64,000 bases of DNA from JBBIOU01 sp037443205 (GTDB lineage Bacteria > Bacteroidota > Bacteroidia > Flavobacteriales_D > UBA2798): positions 1 to 64,000 of the forward strand of contig JBBIOU010000012.1 in assembly GCA_037443205.1 (NCBI GenBank), written 5' to 3'. Positions 37,130-46,192 of the stretch are shown one piece after another; positions within the stretch are counted from its first letter, which is position 1; each line of letters opens with the position of its first letter. The position numbers and the translations under genes were made by a program. The notes beneath the pieces are model-generated. The model had not been told where the DNA came from. It saw nothing but the letters and a program-made list of their open reading frames with translations, and did no database searches.

Positions 37130-37657
37130 TTATTTATTTTTTTGATAATTTTTATACGATTCGGCATCGTTAAATACCGGGTAGCCTAATTCTAAAAAAA
37201 TTTGTTTTATTCTTTCTAACTGTGCTATGGCTGATTTTTCGGTATATTGATTTAATTTCAATGGCTTATCTTTGCGCACCGGATAATAAAAACGTACAGC
37301 CTGACACATAAAACAAACAGATAAAGATGCTATCGGTTTATTTTTATCATCGTAATAAACAATTGCATGATGTGGTATATAACAGTTACTTAAACCATTA
37401 GATAGTATGTATAGATTTTCTGTGAATAGTTTTTTCAAAACATCTAAATGCTCTTTGTGTAAAAATTTACCGGTATCTGTTACGGTAGTATCCAAGGCAC
37501 CATCTTTTATAATTTTATGATTACCTGCCAAAGAACCGTCTAAGTTATAAAGATATGCTTTGGCATACCTGTATTTAACGGCCGGCCACTTAACCTGTGC
37601 ATAGAGTGTTAAGCTAAATATGCTCGATAAAATTGCAAACAATAATAATCGCCTCAT
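37130..37657 (-). CDS. Exported protein of unknown function
   Basis: A 175-residue product with a signal peptide (LLLFAILSSIFSLTLYAQ). I do not recognise the mature domain. It contains a CFMCQ motif near residue 115 and an aromatic beta-rich core (VKYRYAKAYLYN, HHAIVYYDD), then a helical KSAIAQLERIKQIFLELGYP tail. It heads the unit with the ureohydrolase. A near-match promoter box (TATCTTCG) lies just upstream of its ATG. Confidence 0.7.
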   Translation of the reverse strand: MRRLLLFAILSSIFSLTLYAQVKWPAVKYRYAKAYLYNLDGSLAGNHKIIKDGALDTTVTDTGKFLHKEHLDVLKKLFTENLYILSNGLSNCYIPHHAIVYYDDKNKPIASLSVCFMCQAVRFYYPVRKDKPLKLNQYTEKSAIAQLERIKQIFLELGYPVFNDAESYKNYQKNK

Positions 37658-37807
37658 AACAGTATGCGAAGATATGTTAAATTGAGGTATGTATGGATGA
37701 TTAAATCACAAATAATTTAAGGTAAAAAGGTAATATTGCCCTATGTTGCTTATGGCATTACAGTCTTAGAAATCACCGCAAGTGTTGCAAAAAATGAGGG
37801 TAATTAA

Positions 37808-40318
37808 TTACTTAATTCTTTTTTGCGCATAATTAGGTTTGGTATTTGTTGTTTTTTGTAAAATTGGCGCATTAATATCCAAAGCATTTTTAACTTTTTC
37901 TCCGGTTAGGGCATATTTCACCACCTGCATCATATCGGTAACATAATAAAACTTTAATCCTTTCAGATAATCGGGTTTAATATCTTCAATATCTTTTCGG
38001 TTGGCTTCGGCCAGCAAAATTTCTTTGATGCCGGCACGTTTGGCAGCAAGTATTTTTTCTTTTATTCCACCTACGGGTAATACTTTACCGCGTAAGGTAA
38101 TTTCGCCTGTCATGGCTAAATGCTTTTTTACCTTTTGTTGTGTAAATACCGAAGCAAGGGCGGTAAGCATGGTAATACCTGCGCTGGGCCCGTCTTTAGG
38201 AGTAGCGCCTTCAGGTACATGCACATGCACATTCCATTTATCAAATACCTGTGGATTTATAGATAAGTCTTTGGCTTTAGATTTAATAAATTCGTAGGCT
38301 ATGGTGGCCGATTCTTTCATAACCTCCCCTAAATTTCCTGTAAGGGTTAATTTTCCGTTTCCGTGTGATAAAATAGATTCGATAAATAAGATGTCGCCAC
38401 CGGTTGCTGTCCAAGCCAACCCTGTAACAACACCGGCTACATCATTGTTTTCGTATTTATCGCGCTGATGCGAAGGCCCCAGTAAGGTTTTGAGTTCTTT
38501 CGCACTTATTGTGGGTGTAAACTTTTCGTTCATAGCTACCTGTTTTGCACGCTGACGCACAACTTTAGCAAGTTTTTTCTCCAGGCCTCTTACTCCGCTT
38601 TCATTGGTGTATTCTTCAATAATTGTTTCTATTAATTTATCAGCCAGATGCAAATCTTTATGTGTAATACCATGTTCTTTAATAAGTTTGGGTATAAGGT
38701 GTCGTTTGGCTATTTCAATTTTTTCTTCAACAGTATAGCCATTAACTTCTATAATTTCCATCCTGTCGCGCAAGGCAGGTTGTATAGTAGCCAGATTGTT
38801 GGCAGTAGCAATAAAAAGTACCTTAGATAAATCGTAATCTAAATCAACATAGTTGTCATGAAACGTGTTGTTTTGTTCGGGGTCTAACACTTCGAGCAGG
38901 GCTGACGAGGGGTCACCATGAAAATCATGTCCAATCTTATCTATTTCATCCAAAATAAATACCGGATTTGAAGTTCCGGCTTTTTTTATGTTTTGTAATA
39001 TTCTTCCGGGCATAGCGCCAATATAGGTTTTTCTATGACCTCTTATTTCGGCTTCATCACGCAAACCACCTAATGACATGCGAATGTATTTTCTGCCCAA
39101 AGCTTCGGCAATCGATCGCCCTAATGAAGTTTTTCCTACACCCGGAGGACCATACAAGCAAAGTATGGGCGATTTCATATCGCCTTTTAGCTTTAATACG
39201 GCTAAATATTCTATAATACGTTCTTTTACTTTTTCTAAACCAAAATGGTCGCGGTCTAAAATTTTTTGTGCTTTTTTTAAATTAAATTTATCTTTTGAAT
39301 AATATTCCCATGGTAATTCAACCAGTAGCTCTAAATAATTGAGTTGAACTGAATATTCGGGGCTTGCCGGATTTAGCCTCGACATTTTATCGAGCTCTTT
39401 ATAAAACGCTTCTTGCGTTTGTTTGGGCCATTTTTTCTTTTCGGCTTTAGCGCGTAATTCGTTTATTTCTTGTGTTACAGGATTTTCTCCTAATTCATCC
39501 TGTATAGTTTTCATTTGCTGATGTAAAAAATATTCGCGCTGTTGTTTATCAAGGTCGTGCCGTACTTTATTTTGAATATCATTTTTTATTTCGAGTAATT
39601 GAATTTCTCTTGAAAGTAATCTGAGTAAAAGTTCGGCTCTTGATTTTAAGTCGGATTTTTCGAGCAGCTCTTGTTTTTCTTCTACGGCAGCATTCATGTT
39701 TGATGAGACGAAGTTTACCAGAAAGGTTGGACTTTCTATGTTTCGGATGGCAAAACCTGCCTCGCTGGGTATGTTGGGGGATAATCGTATGATATTAAGC
39801 GCCATATCTTTAATAGAAGCAATTAAGGCTTGCGTATTATTGTCGTTTGGCGCAGTTTCTATGTCCATAAATGCTTTTACCCTGGCTTGCATGTATGGTT
39901 CTTCCGAAATGAGTTCTGTCATCTCGAAACGTTTTTTACCTTGAATAATGATAGTGGTACTGCCATCAGGCATTTTAAGCATGCGTACCAGATGTGCAAT
40001 GGTTCCTATTTTAAATAAATCATTAAAAACAGGGCTTTCTATATCTTGTTTTTTTTGTGCTACTACGCCTATTGTTTTATTGCCTTTATAAGCTTCCTGA
40101 ATTAAGCGAATAGATTTATCGCGGCCTACCGTAATAGGTATTACTACGCCCGGAAATAATACATTATTGCGTATAGGCAATATGGGCAATACCTCCGGAG
40201 TGGCTTCTTTGTTCATCTGCTCTTCATCTTCGGTTGTAATCAGGGGAATAAATTCGGTTTCGCTTTCCGCTATATTCGAAAGTTCAAAAAAGTCATTACT
40301 CAAATATTCATTCATCAT
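37808..40318 (-). CDS. lon: ATP-dependent protease Lon (endopeptidase La)
   Basis: An 836-residue AAA+ protease for damaged and regulatory proteins in the cytoplasm. Domains run N-terminal LonN (residues about 40-235), coiled-coil linker, AAA+ (GPPGVGKTS Walker A, DEIDKIG Walker B) and the LonP proteolytic domain with catalytic Ser in DGPSAGITM and Lys in GGIKEK. Length and order match Lon A. Two ATG codons in tandem (40313, 40316) are both in frame. A C-terminal tail rich in Lys and Asn follows the protease domain. It is monocistronic, with 118 bases before it. Confidence 0.97.
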   Translation of the reverse strand: MMNEYLSNDFFELSNIAESETEFIPLITTEDEEQMNKEATPEVLPILPIRNNVLFPGVVIPITVGRDKSIRLIQEAYKGNKTIGVVAQKKQDIESPVFNDLFKIGTIAHLVRMLKMPDGSTTIIIQGKKRFEMTELISEEPYMQARVKAFMDIETAPNDNNTQALIASIKDMALNIIRLSPNIPSEAGFAIRNIESPTFLVNFVSSNMNAAVEEKQELLEKSDLKSRAELLLRLLSREIQLLEIKNDIQNKVRHDLDKQQREYFLHQQMKTIQDELGENPVTQEINELRAKAEKKKWPKQTQEAFYKELDKMSRLNPASPEYSVQLNYLELLVELPWEYYSKDKFNLKKAQKILDRDHFGLEKVKERIIEYLAVLKLKGDMKSPILCLYGPPGVGKTSLGRSIAEALGRKYIRMSLGGLRDEAEIRGHRKTYIGAMPGRILQNIKKAGTSNPVFILDEIDKIGHDFHGDPSSALLEVLDPEQNNTFHDNYVDLDYDLSKVLFIATANNLATIQPALRDRMEIIEVNGYTVEEKIEIAKRHLIPKLIKEHGITHKDLHLADKLIETIIEEYTNESGVRGLEKKLAKVVRQRAKQVAMNEKFTPTISAKELKTLLGPSHQRDKYENNDVAGVVTGLAWTATGGDILFIESILSHGNGKLTLTGNLGEVMKESATIAYEFIKSKAKDLSINPQVFDKWNVHVHVPEGATPKDGPSAGITMLTALASVFTQQKVKKHLAMTGEITLRGKVLPVGGIKEKILAAKRAGIKEILLAEANRKDIEDIKPDYLKGLKFYYVTDMMQVVKYALTGEKVKNALDINAPILQKTTNTKPNYAQKRIK

Positions 40319-40436
40319 GTTGGTTATTTTCTATTCAAACATTAATAATTTTCAATACTTATGCCATCTAAAGTAAACAAGTAAATTACTGCATTATTGT
40401 CTTGTTTTAAAGATATATCCGCAAAATTGTCTGTTT

Positions 40437-41969
40437 TTAGTAATCATTTGGGTCTTTAGCCCGATAAATAAATACCTGTTCGTTTCGGTTATATGGATTT
40501 AACCAATGCAATAACCTATCTAACCAGCCCGGTTCTATGACAGTTATTAACCGTAGTTTTTTACCGCTTAATTGTTCAAATTCTGCTACTCTTTGGGGTA
40601 AATTGGTTTTTTCCAAAAATAAGATGTATTCAGGGAAATCATCCGGATGTTTTTCTTTTATATAGGCTATGGCATAAGGCATAGTTTCACCCAAGTTGGT
40701 TGATTTATAAGAATAAAAATATTTGTTCCAATTACCTGTGTAGTATTGGGGGGGCCAAAACATAATTTCACTTTGAGAATAATCAAAATAAAAATTTTTA
40801 AAATCGGGCTGTTGATGCAGATAGTACATACTTTCCACATACGAACGTTTTGAGTATGATACAGAAAAGGGTATAATGAGTATTGTATTAACAACCCAAA
40901 AAAAGCGAACACTAAAATTTCTGAATTTTATGAGCCAATCCGGGCTGCTTAATTCGTAGATGCCTGTATAGCCCAAAATTAATAAATAGGGTATAAAGGG
41001 TAAAATAAATCTTTCTTGCTTATTAGGAAAATAGGAGTGTAAAAGAAAAAACAAAAAGGAGGGTAAAAAAACGAGTAAATATTTTTTATACGAACAGGCA
41101 TAGCCTATTATCAAAAACAAGCTGAACGGAGGGATAAGCATGCCACCAACCGTTAGCAGATACATATACCAAGGCCGATTAAAATAAGTAGTTGCATGTT
41201 GAAAGTTATACCGGTAATATTCTATCATTTCGGCAAAGGGATATCCCCACATAAAAATATCGGTGGTCTGGGTTAAAAAAAAGGAACTAAGTGCGCTAAT
41301 TCCAAAAATAAATGCTGCTCTTATATCTTTTCTGATGAGCAAATAAAGACCTGTGCCACCAAAGAAAAAAATGGTTTGATACCTTATGCCCATAGCTAAA
41401 CCCATTAATAAACCGGAATATAAAAGGTGTTTTATTTGTTTGTTTTCATTGTAATAAAGCAGATAAAGCGTGGATGCCAGCAGCGGCACAATACACACAT
41501 ATTCTATTAAGTTACGCACCGAAGAATTTGGAAAAAACCACAGCAATGCCATTAGCCAGGCTACCTGTAAAGCAATGTGTTTATGTGTTAGTTTAGCGCA
41601 AATTTTATAAGCTAAATACACCACCCATAACGAATAAAGTGCATGTATAAACCGAATAATATACATCTTTAATTGGGGGTCGTTAATTCCTACCCATTTT
41701 AAAAATGAAAGTATAAGGTAATGCAGACCTGTATAAAACCAGTTATGTCCTTCAGGATTATCACGATGTGACGGCAGCCAGTTGTTATAATCATAACCAT
41801 CAACAAAACTTTGTGCCGATTCAATAACCAAGAAATGGTCATCATGCATGCCAAAGCCTTTGGCAAAAAATACTGCCAATAATCTTATAAGCAGTGCTAC
41901 AAAAATTATGATATGGAGAGGCTTGGCACGGTAAATCTCCGCGATGCGGGTGTATAAACTATGTGCCAT
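40437..41969 (-). CDS. Membrane glycosyltransferase, GT22 (PIG-B/Alg9)-like
   Basis: A 510-residue polytopic protein with about ten TM helices. The first luminal loop has GMHDDHFLVIE, and the long SYFPNKQERFILPFIPYLL segment echoes the HKExRF motif of GT22 mannosyltransferases. These use a polyprenyl-phosphate sugar, so a lipid-linked donor is expected. The C-terminal 130 residues are soluble. It starts 8 bases after the purS stop and probably shares its transcript, although no functional link to purine synthesis is evident. Confidence 0.72.
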   Translation of the reverse strand: MAHSLYTRIAEIYRAKPLHIIIFVALLIRLLAVFFAKGFGMHDDHFLVIESAQSFVDGYDYNNWLPSHRDNPEGHNWFYTGLHYLILSFLKWVGINDPQLKMYIIRFIHALYSLWVVYLAYKICAKLTHKHIALQVAWLMALLWFFPNSSVRNLIEYVCIVPLLASTLYLLYYNENKQIKHLLYSGLLMGLAMGIRYQTIFFFGGTGLYLLIRKDIRAAFIFGISALSSFFLTQTTDIFMWGYPFAEMIEYYRYNFQHATTYFNRPWYMYLLTVGGMLIPPFSLFLIIGYACSYKKYLLVFLPSFLFFLLHSYFPNKQERFILPFIPYLLILGYTGIYELSSPDWLIKFRNFSVRFFWVVNTILIIPFSVSYSKRSYVESMYYLHQQPDFKNFYFDYSQSEIMFWPPQYYTGNWNKYFYSYKSTNLGETMPYAIAYIKEKHPDDFPEYILFLEKTNLPQRVAEFEQLSGKKLRLITVIEPGWLDRLLHWLNPYNRNEQVFIYRAKDPNDY

Positions 41970-41977
41970 TAGTTAGT

Positions 41978-42229
41978 TTATTGTTTAGTCAAAGAAAATT
42001 TATAATATTCCATAATGGGGTTACAAAGCAGTTTTTTACAGGCTTCATCTACTTTTTCACCGGCTGTTTTTTCATTATCTGCTTCTACATACAAACTAAT
42101 GTGTTTACCAATTCTTACTTCGGTTATTTCGGGTAAATTGAGGTTCTTCATACTATGGCTTACTGCTTTACCTTGGGGGTCTAACAGCGCTTCGTGAGGC
42201 ATTATGTCTATTTCTGCTTTAAACTTCAT
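41978..42229 (-). CDS. purS: Phosphoribosylformylglycinamidine synthase subunit PurS
   Basis: A small 83-residue subunit (KFKAEIDIMPHEALLDPQGKAV, split: AEIDIMPHEALLDPQGKAV) that helps PurQ pass ammonia to PurL in the fourth step of purine synthesis. The NLPEITEVRIGKHISLYVEA strand pattern is typical. It overlaps the pssA gene by 11 bases at its start and precedes the GT22-like gene. PurL and PurQ are not in the window. Confidence 0.93.
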   Translation of the reverse strand: MKFKAEIDIMPHEALLDPQGKAVSHSMKNLNLPEITEVRIGKHISLYVEADNEKTAGEKVDEACKKLLCNPIMEYYKFSLTKQ

Positions 42230-42968
42230 GTTTATTTATTTTATTAATTAAATTACGAATTATTGATAAAGCTACGTACAAAGGTATAATAAATGTAAAT
42301 GCTCTGAATTTAAAAAGTATTAACAATGCTAAAGAAGCAATCAACAAGATATATTGAAAGAGGTTATTCGACAGCGAATAATTATTAAATTTTAAAGAAA
42401 AAAGCGGCACATTACTTACAAGTATTGCAGATAAAATTACACATAAAACTATTAAAACCAAAGGATTTTTTAATATCTGCTCGTACAAAAATTGGTTGTC
42501 GTACCAAAAAGGTAATGAAATTATAAATAAAGCATTTGCCGGTGTAGGTAAACCTAAAAAACCCTTGGTTTGTTTATTATCAATGTTAAACTTAGCTAAG
42601 CGAAATGCTGATGCTAAAAGAATTAAAAAAGAAACAAATGCAATTATGTAATAGGTAGATAAGGTATATTTTAAAAAATGATATGAACTAAGATGTATAG
42701 CTTGATTTAAAATTGTATATAAAACAACTGCAGGAGCAAAACCAAAAGTAACCACATCGGCAAGCGAATCAAGTTGTTTTCCAAGTTCTGCATCGGATTT
42801 TAAAAGGCGTGCCAAAAAACCATCAAAAAAATCAAATACGGCACCCGCCACAACAAAAACGGCTGCATTGATGTAATCTAAGCGGTAGGCAAACATTACT
42901 GCTATACTTCCGCAAAAAAGATTTGCAAGAGTTAATAAATTTGGTAAAAATTTTATGATTGATTGCAT
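42219..42968 (-). CDS. pssA: CDP-diacylglycerol--serine O-phosphatidyltransferase
   Basis: A 249-residue inner-membrane CDP-alcohol phosphatidyltransferase with about seven TM helices. The catalytic motif DGFLARx8GKQLDSLAD (D-G-x2-A-R-x8-G-x3-D-x3-D) is intact near residue 50. It makes phosphatidylserine, the precursor of phosphatidylethanolamine. Serine is the likely acceptor from the family branch, though a related alcohol is possible. The start is ATG 42968, only 4 bases after a TAGGTTTG box. Confidence 0.9.
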   Translation of the reverse strand: MQSIIKFLPNLLTLANLFCGSIAVMFAYRLDYINAAVFVVAGAVFDFFDGFLARLLKSDAELGKQLDSLADVVTFGFAPAVVLYTILNQAIHLSSYHFLKYTLSTYYIIAFVSFLILLASAFRLAKFNIDNKQTKGFLGLPTPANALFIISLPFWYDNQFLYEQILKNPLVLIVLCVILSAILVSNVPLFSLKFNNYSLSNNLFQYILLIASLALLILFKFRAFTFIIPLYVALSIIRNLINKINKHEV

Positions 42969-42972
42969 CTTA

Positions 42973-42980
42973 CAAACCTA
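42973..42980 (-). promoter_or_regulatory. Candidate -7 box (TAGGTTTG) of pssA
   Basis: TAGGTTTG on the minus strand fits TAnnTTTG and ends 4 bases before the pssA ATG. A TTG sits 15 bases further up, shorter than the usual spacing. A leaderless transcript would result. Confidence 0.4.
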
Positions 42981-42994
42981 AGAAAAATATTACT

Positions 42995-43735
42995 TCAAGG
43001 ATTAATAATTGCCACGGCAGCACCACTTATAATTGCTAAAAATTTTACCAGATTAAATCGATGACCTTCTGACGATTCAAAAAGGATGGTTGTAGAGATA
43101 TGCAAAAACATACCCACCACAAGAGCAAGTATTTTATCAAAAAAACCTGTAAACAGATAACTTAGGTTATCTCCAAAATGATGACCACAGTATGTTCCCA
43201 AAGGCCCCATGACAGCAAAAACTACCAGCCAGAAAAGTGCCTGTCTTTTATTTAAACCCGACTGTAAAAACATACTTACTAATGCAATGGAGACAGGTAT
43301 GTTATGAAATACAATACCTAACAACAAAGAATGTTGGGAATGGTTATGTGTAAAATGGTGGCTATTATGTATTTCCCTTTCAAGCGGTATACCTTCTACA
43401 AATGCATGTATACAAAGGCTAATCATTAAGACTATAGGAAATGATTTTTCATCGGTTTTATGTATGTGCACATGACCATGTTCTATACCTTCCGAAAAAA
43501 ACTCAAGTACCAATTGAAACAAATAACCCAAAAGCACATATAAGCCTATTTGTTTGCCACCACTTTCATATACTTCGGGTATGATGTGCGTAAAGCATAT
43601 TCCAAGCAAAAATGCACCGCTAAACGATAGTAACAATTTCATCTGTTTTTTGCCGGGATTGGCAATATACAAAACTGTTATGCCTCCAATCATAACAGAC
43701 AAAATAAGGGCTATGTAAACAAAAATATCTTCCAA
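42995..43735 (-). CDS. ZIP-family divalent metal transporter
   Basis: A 246-residue transporter with about eight TM helices. The metal-binding residues lie in HAFVEGIPL (TM4) and FHNIPVSIAL (TM5). A His-rich loop (HSQH and HNSHHFTHNH-like) lies between them and probably binds zinc, so Zn2+ uptake is the likely function. It starts 1 base after the methyltransferase stop. Confidence 0.9.
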   Translation of the reverse strand: MEDIFVYIALILSVMIGGITVLYIANPGKKQMKLLLSFSGAFLLGICFTHIIPEVYESGGKQIGLYVLLGYLFQLVLEFFSEGIEHGHVHIHKTDEKSFPIVLMISLCIHAFVEGIPLEREIHNSHHFTHNHSQHSLLLGIVFHNIPVSIALVSMFLQSGLNKRQALFWLVVFAVMGPLGTYCGHHFGDNLSYLFTGFFDKILALVVGMFLHISTTILFESSEGHRFNLVKFLAIISGAAVAIINP

Positions 43736-43736
43736 G

Positions 43737-44471
43737 TTATTTTTTAGCTATCAAAATTAAACGTTCGGATGTTTCTTCATTAAAGGCATCGAGTTTATAA
43801 TTGCCAAAGGTATAAATTAGTTGCAGTTTGGCTGCATTTAAAAATAGTTTAAAGTCATATAAATTGAGCAAACTTACCTGCTCGGTAAAAGTATATTTTT
43901 TTTGGTGATGCACAAATGAAATTTGCTTGCACATAATGTTATTGCTTATATATCGCTCAATGACAAATTCAATACCTGATTTAACAACGGTTTCGTTGGG
44001 TACATAATTTTTTAAAACATACTTTGAATTAAAAAAATCAATTACAATACTTCCATTTTCGGTCAGAGCCTCACTCATATTTTGTATAACCTTGATATTA
44101 TCATCGATATTCTTAAAATATCCAATGCTTGTAAATAAATTTAGTATCATATCAAATTTACCGAAATTGATAGGGTTACGCATGTCGTGTCTGATAAAAT
44201 GTAAACGCTTGCCCGAAAAATTATTAGCCTGATTGATATTATTTGCCGATAAATCTGCACCCGTTACTTCATAACCCAGTGCATTCAGGTAAATTGCATG
44301 CCTACCGTTACCACAAGCTAAATCAAGAATTTTAGAATTTAATGGCGGATTAAGAAACCGAAACAGATTTTCTAAAAACAAGGCTGCTTCATCTTCATCT
44401 CTGTGTTCGTACAATAAATGATAGTAGGGAGAATCGAACCATTTATCAAACCATTCTTCTTGCTTATCCAT
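43737..44471 (-). CDS. Class I SAM-dependent methyltransferase
   Basis: A 244-residue methyltransferase with KILDLACGNGRHAIYLN (SAM site), GADLS and FDMILNLFTSIGYF. Substrate unknown. It overlaps miaE by 8 bases, so the two are coupled. A link to tRNA modification is possible but not shown. Confidence 0.85.
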   Translation of the reverse strand: MDKQEEWFDKWFDSPYYHLLYEHRDEDEAALFLENLFRFLNPPLNSKILDLACGNGRHAIYLNALGYEVTGADLSANNINQANNFSGKRLHFIRHDMRNPINFGKFDMILNLFTSIGYFKNIDDNIKVIQNMSEALTENGSIVIDFFNSKYVLKNYVPNETVVKSGIEFVIERYISNNIMCKQISFVHHQKKYTFTEQVSLLNLYDFKLFLNAAKLQLIYTFGNYKLDAFNEETSERLILIAKK

Positions 44472-45045
44472 GCATGGTTTCTTTTTTACCGTAATTTTTA
44501 ATTACTGTGGCTTCGTATGCCAAAAACTGTTTCCATCGGGCTTCAACATCAATACCCATCGCATATTTTCTGGCAAAACCTAAAAAAGTAGTATAGTGAG
44601 TAGCTTCACTAATCATAAGTTCTCTGTAAAACTGACGTAAGTCGGCATCATTCACTTTTTCCGAGAGTAATTTAAATCTTTCGCAACTGCGGGCTTCTAT
44701 CATGGCCGCAAATAATAGTTTATCAATTAACTGCTGATTTCTGCTTCCACCTTTATTCGTAAATTTCATTAAATCATGTACATAATCATCTTTTCTTTCA
44801 GGGCCAAGAACAAATCCTCTTTCTTTAATCTTTTGATGTACCATACTAAAATGCTGCATCTCTTCTACAGCAATTTTACTTAATTCATCAACCATATCGG
44901 TTAATTCAGGGTATTTTACAATTAAACTGATGGCATTAGAAGCTGCTTTTTGCTCGCACCATGCGTGGTCTGTCAATATTTCGCTGATGTTACCTTCTAC
45001 CAGCTTTACCCAGCGTTCATCGGTTGGTAATTTTAATCCAAGCAT
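44464..45045 (-). CDS. miaE: tRNA-(ms2io6A) hydroxylase MiaE
   Basis: A 193-residue ferritin-like diiron monooxygenase that hydroxylates the isopentenyl group of ms2i6A at position 37 of tRNA. The iron-ligand Glu/His pieces are EEMQHFSMVHQKI, EARSCERFK and EATHYTTFLG. The start LGLKLPTDERWV is typical of the family. It overlaps the methyltransferase by 8 bases and follows the 45051 gene by 5 bases. Confidence 0.93.
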   Translation of the reverse strand: MLGLKLPTDERWVKLVEGNISEILTDHAWCEQKAASNAISLIVKYPELTDMVDELSKIAVEEMQHFSMVHQKIKERGFVLGPERKDDYVHDLMKFTNKGGSRNQQLIDKLLFAAMIEARSCERFKLLSEKVNDADLRQFYRELMISEATHYTTFLGFARKYAMGIDVEARWKQFLAYEATVIKNYGKKETMHG

Positions 45046-45050
45046 AAATT

Positions 45051-45467
45051 TTATTGATGATTATCTTTATCGGTTGATGGTATATTTTTTTCCTGTTCAT
45101 CTTTATGCGCCTCAACGGTAAGTGTTAACAGGTTTTCAATGCCAATTTGTTTGGCTTCTTTGGTTTTTAACAATTTGCGTAATGCAATTAAACCTATTGA
45201 CCCACCCGGTAAAATAAATATGCCGGTCATACCGGCTGCTTTTAGTGCATCTAACAATGTATTTTTAAAATTTTGTGCAGCCTCATCATCGGTAAATACA
45301 CTGCCGTTTTTTAAATCTTCCAAAGCCTGTTCGGCATTTTCTTTAAGGTTTCCGGCAATTTTTTTATTTTTGTTAAGTTCATTAACAATTTTATCTTTAC
45401 CTGTTTTAAGGTAATGTGTAAATTTATGATAGTCTTCGGCCAGTTTTTTTTCTAACTCTTCAAGCAC
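45051..45467 (-). CDS. Unknown protein with a C-terminal hydrophobic segment, possibly LETM1-like
   Basis: A 138-residue product with a GTG start. The N-terminal 60 residues are Lys/Glu-rich and probably coiled coil. A hydrophobic stretch follows, with GMTGIFILPGGSIGLIALRKLL. That stretch recalls the pore/ribosome-binding region of LETM1-domain proteins, but I cannot confirm the family. It is the first gene before miaE. No clear role. Confidence 0.5.
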   Translation of the reverse strand: MLEELEKKLAEDYHKFTHYLKTGKDKIVNELNKNKKIAGNLKENAEQALEDLKNGSVFTDDEAAQNFKNTLLDALKAAGMTGIFILPGGSIGLIALRKLLKTKEAKQIGIENLLTLTVEAHKDEQEKNIPSTDKDNHQ

Positions 45468-45475
45468 AATCTTTG

Positions 45476-45483
45476 TATTTTTG
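45476..45483 (+). promoter_or_regulatory. Candidate -7 box (TATTTTTG) of the CoA-binding gene
   Basis: TATTTTTG fits TAnnTTTG and ends 22 bases before ATG 45506, in the divergent gap with the 45051 gene. Confidence 0.4.
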
Positions 45484-45505
45484 CAACAAAATTACAAATA
45501 ATAAA

Positions 45506-45877
45506 ATGCCTAAAAAAGAAAACGTGTTAATTATTGGTGCAAGCGATAATCCTGAGCGATATTCATACAAAGCTCTTGATATGCTCCTGAAATATGGTCA
45601 TACCCCTTATGCCATAGGCGTAAAAGAAATGAACGTATTGAATATTCCGGTTAAAAAAGGGCATCCCGATATGGATGCAAAAATTGATACCGTTACCTTG
45701 TATGTTAATCCCGGTATACAAACAAATTATTACGACTATATTCTTAAACTAAAACCGAAACGCGTAATTTTTAACCCGGGTACTGAAAACCCCGAGTTTG
45801 AAGAAATACTTCGTCAAAACGAAATATCGAGCGAAAATGCATGTACCCTGGTTTTGCTGGGAACAGGACAATTCTAA
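45506..45877 (+). CDS. CoA-binding domain protein (YccU-like)
   Basis: A 123-residue single Rossmann-like CoA-binding domain. ENVLIIGASDNPERYSYKAL is the P-loop-like start, HTPYAIGVKEMN follows, and VIFNPGTENPEFE is at the end. ATG 45506 is preferred over a TTG at 45473 that lies upstream of the promoter-like box. The function is not established; family members bind CoA. Confidence 0.85.
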   Translation: MPKKENVLIIGASDNPERYSYKALDMLLKYGHTPYAIGVKEMNVLNIPVKKGHPDMDAKIDTVTLYVNPGIQTNYYDYILKLKPKRVIFNPGTENPEFEEILRQNEISSENACTLVLLGTGQF

Positions 45878-45908
45878 GCCGGGACTCAAAACAGGTTTTA
45901 GCAATGTA

Positions 45909-46190
45909 TCAGGCTTTGTAATTTTTTAATTCTTCTTCTAACTCTTTAATTTTTTTATTTTTTTCTTTTAAAGTAAAATAATATTTAACCCATACCAGCG
46001 AGGCACCTAAAAGAAAAAACAATACCAGCAGAAAGATTAATGAGGCATTGATTTTAAAAAATACCAGCCAAAAATCTACAGGAGCCGAATTTTGAGCAAT
46101 AAAAGTTATTGATAATACAGCAATAAAACCTATTAAAAGTTCTTTTTTATACTTGACAAAAAAGCTTTCTTGTTTGTCGGAATTTGTCAT
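45909..46190 (-). CDS. LapA-family (DUF1049) small membrane protein
   Basis: A 93-residue protein with two TM helices (ELLIGFIAVLSITFIAQNSAP and ASLIFLLVLFFLLGASL) and a C-terminal coiled coil. This matches lipopolysaccharide-assembly protein A domain proteins. It starts 2 bases after the Rieske oxygenase stop and is probably cotranscribed with it. Confidence 0.8.
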   Translation of the reverse strand: MTNSDKQESFFVKYKKELLIGFIAVLSITFIAQNSAPVDFWLVFFKINASLIFLLVLFFLLGASLVWVKYYFTLKEKNKKIKELEEELKNYKA

Positions 46191-46192
46191 AA

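Noticed and set aside
37808..40318. Methyl-accepting or other small genes on the + strand over lon
   Set aside because: All are antisense shadows of a well-conserved Lon protein.
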